A stretch of 64,000 bases of DNA from Lingula anatina. Taxonomy: Eukaryota > Brachiopoda > Lingulata > Lingulida > Lingulidae. Under the pieces are notes generated by a model, which saw only the letters and a list, made by a program, of their open reading frames with translations, was not told where the DNA came from and ran no database searches. The stretch covers positions 1 through 64,000 of the forward strand of contig NW_019776114.1 in assembly GCF_001039355.2 (NCBI RefSeq). Reading direction: 5' to 3'. The position numbers were made by a program, and so were the translations under genes. Of this stretch, positions 56,174 through 64,000 are shown piece after piece (positions within the stretch are counted from its first letter, which is position 1; each line of letters begins with the position of its first letter).

Positions 56174-59100
56174 TCACGCATCGTTTTCTTTCATCAAAAT
56201 AGCACACCAATTACCCTTATCATAATATGACTCCACTATACGGACCTTTGGAATTTTCTGACACAAAACCTCCAACTCTCCTTCTTCAAACACATGATAA
56301 TATCTATGAAATAGTTTACTGTCTCCCACTGTTGTTTGGTCTCTTTTCTCCTTCTCTTTAAGATGCCATGGCACTAGCAAATCAGGCTGCTCAAATTTGG
56401 TCCTATTCACGTGAACCGCCAGGATTTTTTGACTTATTGCACCGCTCTCTGTGTGACAGTTCATTTCCCCAACCTTCACCTGGTGTGGTTTTTCACTAGA
56501 ATTGCTCTCATTCACGGAGGAATCCCTACTCTCCTGCCCAGCAGCAGTTTTAGTGCTTGTTTGACTTTGATTTTCCTGACAACAGCCAGCAAGAGTACCA
56601 ACACATTGAGTATCTGGACCAGAAACTTTCTGGACAACTTGGCTGCCATTTTCTACAACTACAGTCTCGTTGTTTTCAACTTCAGAATCTGATTGTTGAC
56701 CTCTCTGTTTCATTTTTATTTCCTTCAAGTAGTTGGACTTCACTTTATGGAGCTCCTGCTCAAGAGCCCAGACATAGATCAGAGCTTTCCCACCAGGGCG
56801 CAGCACCCGCAAGACTTCTTGTATGGCGTGTTGTCTTCTCTCCTGCAATGGTGAATGCAGACAGAAAATTTTTTGATCACGCAAAGAAAAGAGACCAAAA
56901 AACATTTGTATTTTTCTTTATAATCCATGCCCTGTGTTTTGTTTGCAATTCTTTATTTAAATAATAATCTACAAAATGTCACATACCGTGAAGCAATTGT
57001 CACAGGCAAGGTACAAATGTACATGTACGTGCCCCATTTATCTTAAGCAAAGTGACTTTTTTAATGAACCACACTAGAATATTTAATAACCCCAACAGGC
57101 ACATTTTTTCAAAAGTCAGTGTTTCTCCTGGCTAAAGAAGAAATGAGATGGTTAAATTTTACTTGATTACTTAAATTATGTGTTCTGCAGACCAAGCATA
57201 CATAGTGCATTGCACCAGAAGATTAAAAAATGAAAACTAGAAAAGCACCCCAAAAGCGCAGACCTTAGCCAAGGCAGCGACCTTTGATAATTATTGATTA
57301 TTGATTGATTATTGATCCGGATCAACACCAAAAACTAATCATCTCTTCTTTGGCCCATTTCTGACAGTTCCTGAAAATTTCATCAAAATTGGTCCATAGC
57401 TTTTTGAGTTATGTTGATGACAGACAAACGGGGGTGAAAACATAACCTCCTTGGTGGAGGTAATGAATACAAGAGACCAACTTTCAATACTGATGCCACA
57501 GAAATCACAAACACTTGACAATGGCAAACCCAGGAGTTAACCATCATGAAGGCACAAAATGGGTAAACAGTGTGTGTTTGAACGTGTGTGTGAACATGCA
57601 TGTGAGTGTATGGGGGTGGGGTTGAAAGGTTTTGATGGTCACACTTTTTCAAAGCCTCATTTCTTTTGAAAGAGATTGCAGCTAAACTTAAGAAATTGGG
57701 GTCTGGATCCAACCCATCTCTCCTCCATAAACTGAAGTGTTTTACAGGGGCGGATTTAGGGCGTCTTCTGGGTCTTCCGGAAGACGGTCAGATTTTCAAG
57801 TTTACATTGACGGGTATCTAATTTTTTTTTGTCGGAAGACGGTCAAAAATGGAGGATGGATCAACAAAGATAAATTGGAAGACTGTCAGAAAATAACTCT
57901 GGATCCGCCCCTGTTTTATTACCTGTGTTGACATATGGTGTACCACAGCTATACTAATACAGGCATCAGCAACTCCATCCCTTAGTGGTACAGAGAGAGC
58001 ATCACACACAAAAACCTCATGGCCCCTCTCCTCACAGATTTTGACTAAGTTGAAGCTTCTGTCACAACCAATCTGTGAATTAAAATGCATCACTTTAATC
58101 ACTAATATTTCAATATTAAATGTGTGTGCATTAGAGAAAATGTCAGTATACACTATGTCTAATTTTCTTTTCCTTATTGTTTTTAAAAAATTAAATATGA
58201 GTAAATATTCATTTATTTAAAAAAACTTGTCAGACATTTCCTTACTGAAAAAATATTTTTGTTGATCCCCAAGTATTTTCCATTGCCACATCCGATGTCT
58301 GCAAGCAAAGCGCCATCTGGTAGTGATGTTAGAAACTCCACTACCCGTGGCCAGGGTGTGTGCCTTGTTCCACTGAAGTGGCCAGCAATTTCTTCATACA
58401 CCTTTGTTAAGAAATAATTGTTTTGGCTGATGTTAAGTTCATCTGTGCCAACAGATTTACATAATGTTAATGACAAGATTACATTTAGTAAACTTTGGAT
58501 AAAAGTTTTGTCATGTTGGCTGTGTCTTTTCTGGTTTAGTGGTAAATGTGAACAGAAAACACTTCAAAATGTTTCAAGCAAAGGTTGATATTTCTATGGA
58601 TGAAATATTATGAATTTTGCACCTCTAAGTAATTCTGTTACATCAAATCAATTATAAAAAGCCACTGAAGTAATGAAAAATATGTATGTTGTCATAATTT
58701 GTTTTTTTCATTCCTACCTCATGAACATGTTTGTTTTCAAGTTGAGCTGCTTCTTGCTCTGATTTTGGCAACAAAATATTTTCTTGGCTGGATTTCTTTT
58801 GGGAATCACACTGCTCTGGGAATTCTTCAAAACAAATAATCAAAATAAATGTATTAAATAAAGTTCATATTAGTGAAGTTGTAAAACTGTTGAAGTTCAA
58901 GCTGTGACTGAAAGTATGTCAGGTCCTGTAAGAGCTTTTGTCCTAGCCTTAGGACTTCATCAGTCACAAAAGCTTTTACAGATATGCTTTTAATCACAGT
59001 GTTAAAACTTGACCGATATGAACATGACTGCGCAGATAAAATTCCATCAGAATGAAATAAAGTTTTATGAATTCTGAGTGTAACTTTTTACAACAGCATA

Positions 59101-62100
59101 TAATATTATTCTCTACAAAAACGAGTCACATTACTAAGGAAAAACAGCTGCATACACACAGTATTTTTTCATTCATTTTCAATATTTGATTAAATGAAGG
59201 ATGTCATTTATCTCTCAATTCAGTACCAAGATACAAACTACAGGTCTGGCAGACAAAAATATATATTAAGTTTATGAAAAAGTTTTCAAGTCTATTAAAA
59301 TATCTTACAAAAACTATTCAATGTCTTAACAGTAACTACTGTTGCATCTTTTTATGCTGACTCACAGTGTATTCTCATATAGACAAGACACCTATCAATA
59401 ATTGGAAGTAAGTAAAACCTTTGTATGAGAATTGTTCTAGGAATATATGTACATGTCATTGAATAAAAATACCCACTACATTGACATGGTCCACTTCTGG
59501 TCTTTCTGAATGTAAATGATGTTCTGACTCCTCTGGAGACCAGAGTGAGGGAATCTTGACTCCCCTCAGTGGATGATGCTGTGAATTTCAATATATGTCA
59601 TGGATTAAGAGAGCAGTGACATTACATCCATGTTTAATCGAGTCTTTCATACAATCTTGAAACAAATTTTCCAAAATCCTCTTTCTGCATTGCATATTTG
59701 TGGGCAGTTTATTGATAACAATTTAAAAATTGACATTTAAGGGAAAATGCGCTTTAGGATTAATAACAATGGTTAACACTTTAGGGTTAATAAAACAAAT
59801 GCATTGCACACCACTAATGTGAACTTCTATTTCATTATTTTCATTCACTTACAATACTCAAATGCACATAATTGAATTAACCACATAATGATCAGCAATA
59901 ATGATAATGCTTCTCACCATATCAAAATTGGAAATTTCATGCAGGAATAGACTACAGAACTCCTACTTGTAACACATACATTCATTGAATGCCTCTAAAC
60001 AAAATCGTGGTCTCAGTTATCACACTCTTAGTGCTGAACAAGGCAGCAAAGCTGTCAAATGTACAGACAAAAAGCAGGAAATAACTATGCACAAAATAGG
60101 CTACTGTCAATTCTGATGCAAAAGTACATTATGTTAAACTGCAAATTCNCGGCATCGGCGACGGCATCGGCGACGACAGACGCAGGTGATGGCAATATGT
60201 ACAGACACATCTGTGTCTGTACATAAAAATGGCCAGAAATTGTCTATATATTACCTAAACTGGTTGTGTTATTATCTCCACAACACAGATAACCTACCAG
60301 ATACCACATCAGCCTTCCTTGGTGTAATCCCATGTGTCCACAAGTACCTGGACTCTCCAGTCATTATGATTACACTACGGGGTTGCAACACCACGGGAAG
60401 ATGGCGGCCATCTGGGTGGCGAAAATCCATCACTGCCTGTGTAAAGTAATAGCAGAATGATCTTAGATAAAAGACAATCAAGTCATTATTATTAATATCT
60501 TTTTAAAATCAAGACATTATTAACAATATCCTTGTAAAATGGGGTTATTTATTTTGGTAAATACACTGGAAATCATCCAAAGAGTTTAACCAACAGATGT
60601 TTACCCAACCACTGTTAGTTATGTTAAACAAAGACTGCCTCACCTGTGATCCCAAGCTTAGCGATATGAGGCCATCTTCAAATGGGGAGTGGGTATCAAC
60701 ATGGGGAGGGATACCTGTAATGTAATTAGTAGTAGTTAAAAGTTCTCCTTTGCATTTTTCTAATCCCTTTTTTAATCTTATTATGACCAGTGATTTAAAA
60801 AAATTAGTTGTTTCTTTTTGTCAAAATCACTAAATCTCATATTACACAAATATAACACACCCGCGTGTGTGTCAGAAGAATACATACCCATGCTTTGTAC
60901 AATACAAATGATCAACGTAGTCAGTTATTTTCAGTCAAGAATTATTGATAAAAAGAGTCTACCACAAACCTTGTCCTGGCTCATACTGATTAATGGTCAG
61001 TTGGTCTGGACGCTGCTGAATATACCCCTTTGCCATTAGTTTATCTAGCAAACCATCGCATACAGTGGGAATGCCCCCTTCCAATGGTTTCTCTAAATCA
61101 ACATTGTTGGGTCCATAAATGAATTCAAATCCATAGTGTTTGACTTTTCTGTGCTTGAGTGTCTTTTGGGCTGTAAATGATAGTATTCAATATAAAAAAA
61201 AACTTACTGTGCAATTTCCTCATGACTTTGACGGTCATGTCAAGACAACTTTTTTTGTGACTTCTGTAGACAAAGGTTTGTGAAAATTATTTACTGAGCT
61301 TCATGGATCTCACTATCTGTACATATCAATTAAGGTAAGGGGTTTTCCATAAAAAAGTACATTAGAAACACACTAAAAGAGAAAAACATGGAAAAAAATC
61401 AAGTGCATCATGCCAAGAATCCATTACATTTTGAAAAGAAGGAGTCACAAATGATTTAAGATTGAACTGACATACTCAGTTCTGTATTTTCAAAATTCCC
61501 CTCCATTGCAAAAATAAAAATTAGAATAACTAGGGATCAAAATTAATTAAATGAAATACTAATAATAATCCAGAATTTATCCAACTCTTACTGTCAGCAC
61601 AATCTGCATCTTGGGTTTTAAAGAATTCTAGGAAATCCTGTTCTTCTTCCTCTGTGATAAACTCCTCCAGGTATATTAAACCATGGGGTAGTGCACTGAC
61701 AATGGATATTGGAGGGGGGACTGGAAGTCAATGTGAAAATGTGGCTAACTATTAGCATATTAGGAGTTAAGGACTGAAGTCTAACATACCAAGAAATCTA
61801 CATTTGCAACTGACATACACAATTTCAGAGCAGTTGCTAAAACACCCATTAATTTTACTAGTTCATTTTAATAGAGAATTTATAATCTTGACCCTTCAAA
61901 CTGATGTTTTATTATAATTTTAAGAGCTGGGACTTCATGATATTAGTATTTTCTGAGTATGTAGAGATAACAGGTGCTTTTTGCACTGCTTATATTTTCG
62001 CCAAACTGTCTACCACATTTACATGCCTGTTATACTCAATCTTTGTGAACATATAGTTTATTATAGGCTATAAAAATCAAAATGTCATATGAAACAACTG

Positions 62101-62982
62101 GATAACCAAGTAAAGTGGCCCTTTTTTACCTTTTTCCATGAAGGAGATATAAAAAGTGATTCCTGGGGTAGAGATTTCTTCAGGGCATTTTAACTTTCTA
62201 CCATGCATTGCTTGACATGCGGCAACAGCAGCGTCCACTGAAGTGTATTCCACAAATGCATATGGTTTCTCAGGTAACAAAACAATGTCTGCTATTTCCC
62301 CAAACCAATTAAAGATAGAGTCCACTTCATCTCTGCTGACTCCATTCCCAAGACCTGCATTGGCCACAAAAAGATGCTGAAAGAAACATATTGCTATATA
62401 TGTAATTCTTACTCAACTTTCCTCACATGATATGCAAGTAAAAAAAAAAAAAATAAAAAAAAAAAATAAATAAATAAATAAAAACTATTAGGCTAAAAAA
62501 GCAATAAAATTAAAAACAAACCATAACACTTGTTCAAACATTATCATGAAACAGATCTACCGGTATCTTATGAGTTATGGGAGACACTCACTTGAGCACA
62601 ACAAATTGAAATTACTAGGCATAAACCGGGCATATACTCTTAAATCTGCATAATTGTGATGTTTATTCTTTCTAGGATATTGGCTACACAAAAAATTATG
62701 ACATGCAATTGTGATGTGAGTTCTTTTACGAAAAGTCAGGTTAAACGTTCCAACGACCACGTTCAAACACTGAAAACATTCTTTTACAAGTTCTTGCCGT
62801 GGCTTTTGGTCCATTTAATAATAAATCAACTTCAAAATGACATATTTTATTATTACTTTAGAAGGTGTACTCGAAGTTTCAATCCCTTCATGTTTTAAAA
62901 GCGTATGCTTTGATTTGACTTGTTTGCGTAGTGCTTTTCTCTCTGCTTTGGTCATTTTCTCGCCGCGAACGGGCGCAGACAT
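56174..62982 (-). CDS. ALKBH8: ALKBH8: RRM, AlkB dioxygenase and tRNA methyltransferase
   Basis: Eleven exons on the minus strand: 62982-62857, 62376-62130, 61720-61592, 61170-60970, 60714-60644, 60436-60298, 59578-59477, 58824-58718, 58401-58246, 58072-57923 and 56842-56174. All phases agree, giving 698 aa (human 664). The RRM is at ~43-122. The AlkB domain runs ~125-345, with iron ligands H239-x-D241 and H293 and 2-oxoglutarate-binding arginines R323 and R329. Cysteines at 336, 338 and 344 fit the zinc site. The methyltransferase starts near 375 ([10 protein letters not shown]); SAM motif ADIGCGNG at ~408-415; then [22 protein letters not shown] and [13 protein letters not shown]. The family makes mcm5U and its hydroxylated form at tRNA wobble uridines with TRMT112. 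Start at 62982 (aagATGtct) was chosen; an in-frame Met at 63006 is possible. Introns carry several transposon pieces. Confidence 0.95.
57240..57480. repeat. Dispersed repeat in ALKBH8 intron 10
   Basis: Sequence with tttcatcaaaattggtccat, agctttttgagttatgttga and ataacctccttggtggaggt resembles a repeat commonly seen across animal genomes. Frames through it are by-products. Boundaries are approximate. Confidence 0.6.
57745..57913. mobile_element. hAT-like MITE beside the exon 10 splice donor
   Basis: A 169-bp element with terminal inverted repeats caggggcggattta and tctggatccgcccctg, flanked by tttta on both sides (57740-57744 and 57914-57918). Two internal cggaagacggtca repeats are present. 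Its right end is nine bases from ALKBH8 exon 10 (ends 57923), so the duplicated target touches the donor (gtaat). Confidence 0.8.
58886..59013. repeat. Long imperfect hairpin in ALKBH8 intron 7
   Basis: Left arm (aagttcaagctgtgactgaa, then gtaagagcttttgt) pairs with the right arm (acaaaagcttttac, then aatcacagtgttaaaactt) around a loop near gtcctagccttaggac. It is probably a MITE remnant. Confidence 0.65.
60038..60148 (+). repeat. Dispersed repeat R4, copy 2
   Basis: Matches 51565-51675 and stops exactly at the N at 60149. The true extent is therefore unknown. Confidence 0.8.
60197..60224. repeat. Perfect short hairpin
   Basis: atgtacagacaca and tgtgtctgtacat separated by two bases, in ALKBH8 intron 6 just after the N join. 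Confidence 0.7.
62441..62484. repeat. A-rich / (TAAA)n simple repeat
   Basis: Runs of A followed by taaataaataaa in ALKBH8 intron 1. Confidence 0.9.
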
Positions 62983-63195
62983 CTTGGAATTTACTCTCCA
63001 ACTCATGGAATGTTTCAAATAGTGAGCATGATTGTAATGACCTATCATTTGATTATAATTTTCAATGTACATATTTTGAATAATTCATTTTTATAAAAAG
63101 TGTCATTAAAGAAGCATTTGATGTCTTATTAAAGCGTTATATTGGCTATACATTGGATTAGCAAGAGACTAACATACGGGCAGTTATTGAAGAAA
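62983..63195. promoter_or_regulatory. Shared promoter region of ALKBH8 and THOC2
   Basis: Only 213 bp separate the two start codons, which point away from each other. No TATA box is placed convincingly for either gene. A bidirectional promoter is inferred from spacing alone. Confidence 0.55.
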
Positions 63196-63843
63196 ATGGC
63201 GACGTGCCTTACTCTCGAGTTGTGTAAAAACTGGGAGAAAAACGGTAAAATCGAATTGTAAGTACTCTTTCTAAAACTTTACTATGTTGTGCAAGTGTAA
63301 GCACGTATATATTTCATTACATTTATCGTGTTGCAAGTGATGTTGTCCCTTTGATTGAATGAAAATTTAGAAAATATTTTGGCCAAGATGCGGTGATAAA
63401 AAGTCGGTTCAGCCGGCGGTTTTTCTCAACCTAAGTATTCATAATTAAATGAAGTCGATGAAAAGTTTTTAGCTTGTAATAAACGTTCTTTCAAGGAACT
63501 TTCTGTAAACTTTAGAACTTTTTTGAAATATGTTTTGATTTCAAAAGATAGGCAATCAACTCTAATCAAATGCAGAGCAAGATTTGACCTTCAACACAAA
63601 TAAGGTCAAATGCGCTGGACCCGCTATTTCAGTTTGTTAGAGAAATAAAGAAGTGTGTCCAATCATGAAATAAGTTTATCTCTTTTGTTTTACAGTCAGA
63701 AGTTATGCAAGTCTACCCTGAGAGCAGATGGCAGCCTGGTTGGAGCAAGAGAAGGGAAGAAAATCCTGTATGACCTGTGTTGGCAAGTTCTCATTGGGAA
63801 TCTCAAGCAAGACCAAGCAGTTGCCGTACTGCTTGAAATCAAG
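63196..63843 (+). CDS. THOC2: THOC2 N-terminus (THO/TREX complex), partial
   Basis: Exon 1 63196-63257 and exon 2 63696-63843 join in phase to give 70 residues and leave phase 0 at a gtgggt donor; the rest lies beyond the window. The run LCKNWEKNGKIEFQKLCK, followed by LYDLCWQVLIGNLKQDQAVAVL, matches the start of THOC2, where a WIKNWEKSGRGEF-like stretch is conserved. THOC2 is the large scaffold of THO, which couples transcription to mRNA export in the nucleus. The ATG context is gaaaATGg. Confidence 0.85.
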
Positions 63844-64000
63844 GTGGGTAGGAGAACAAAAGTATAATGTGACTACTATGTTTGTTAAATTATTGGTAGA
63901 TTCATTTCCTTTGTTCTTGTGTATGAAGACTTAAATGAGCTATTTTATTTTATGAAATTATCAACATATTTTTAAAGTACTTGATAATGCAAGCAAAAGT
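63844..64000 (+). other. Start of THOC2 intron 2
   Basis: Begins with the donor gtgggt at 63844 and runs to the window edge. Nothing else seen. Confidence 0.7.

Noticed and set aside
56411-56964. Plus-strand frames over the last ALKBH8 exon
   Set aside because: The minus strand encodes the methyltransferase C-terminus with family motifs; plus frames are shadows.
57339-57527. Short proteins in ALKBH8 intron 10
   Set aside because: They lie in a common dispersed repeat and lack support.

Overview
This is a window from an animal nuclear genome, most likely a marine invertebrate. GT-AG introns, long AT-rich intergenic stretches, many short inverted-repeat elements, microsatellites, and single-N and 126-N assembly joins all point that way. 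The gene set is metazoan: CHIC, THEM6, ALKBH8, THOC2, and CARD proteins that include a Roc-COR protein. I cannot fix the phylum from sequence alone.

Layout. 1-4080 holds no gene I can support. 4085-6450 is a diverged tandem array of ~71-bp units, partly organised as a three-unit higher-order repeat, and it runs into the start codon of an LRR-Roc-COR gene (6451-11047, +) whose later exons encode one clear and one probable CARD. 11048-20040 is repeat-rich intergenic DNA. 20090-26735 (+) is a complete six-exon CHIC1/2 homologue whose exon 3 end, with its splice donor, is amplified in frame four times. 30523-34495 (+) is a gene for CARD, coiled coil and a C-terminal CHORD-like Cys/His domain. It is followed by the start of an unfamiliar membrane-protein gene. 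A ~6.7-6.9 kb block carrying the big exon of the CARD gene and the start of the membrane-protein gene occurs twice in tandem (32031-38726 and 38745-45664). The two copies meet at a single N that cuts the first membrane-protein copy mid-exon, so this is probably two alleles placed end to end. The second membrane-protein copy (44980-47983) is full length except for a one-base frame slip in a C run.

The right end is housekeeping. THEM6 (52930-54329, +) comes first, then ALKBH8 (62982 to 56174, -), reconstructed here as 11 exons with all phases agreeing (698 aa). THOC2 (63196 onward, +) starts 213 bp from ALKBH8, head to head, and leaves the window after two exons.

Function. ALKBH8 (tRNA wobble-uridine modification) and THOC2 (mRNA export) share a promoter region. 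The two CARD genes, about 20 kb apart, suggest a death-fold or innate-immune signalling neighbourhood. The most notable points are the CARD-coiled coil-CHORD-like architecture, the ROCO-CARD fusion with a satellite-derived 5' end, the in-frame splice-donor array in CHIC, and the probable haplotype duplication.
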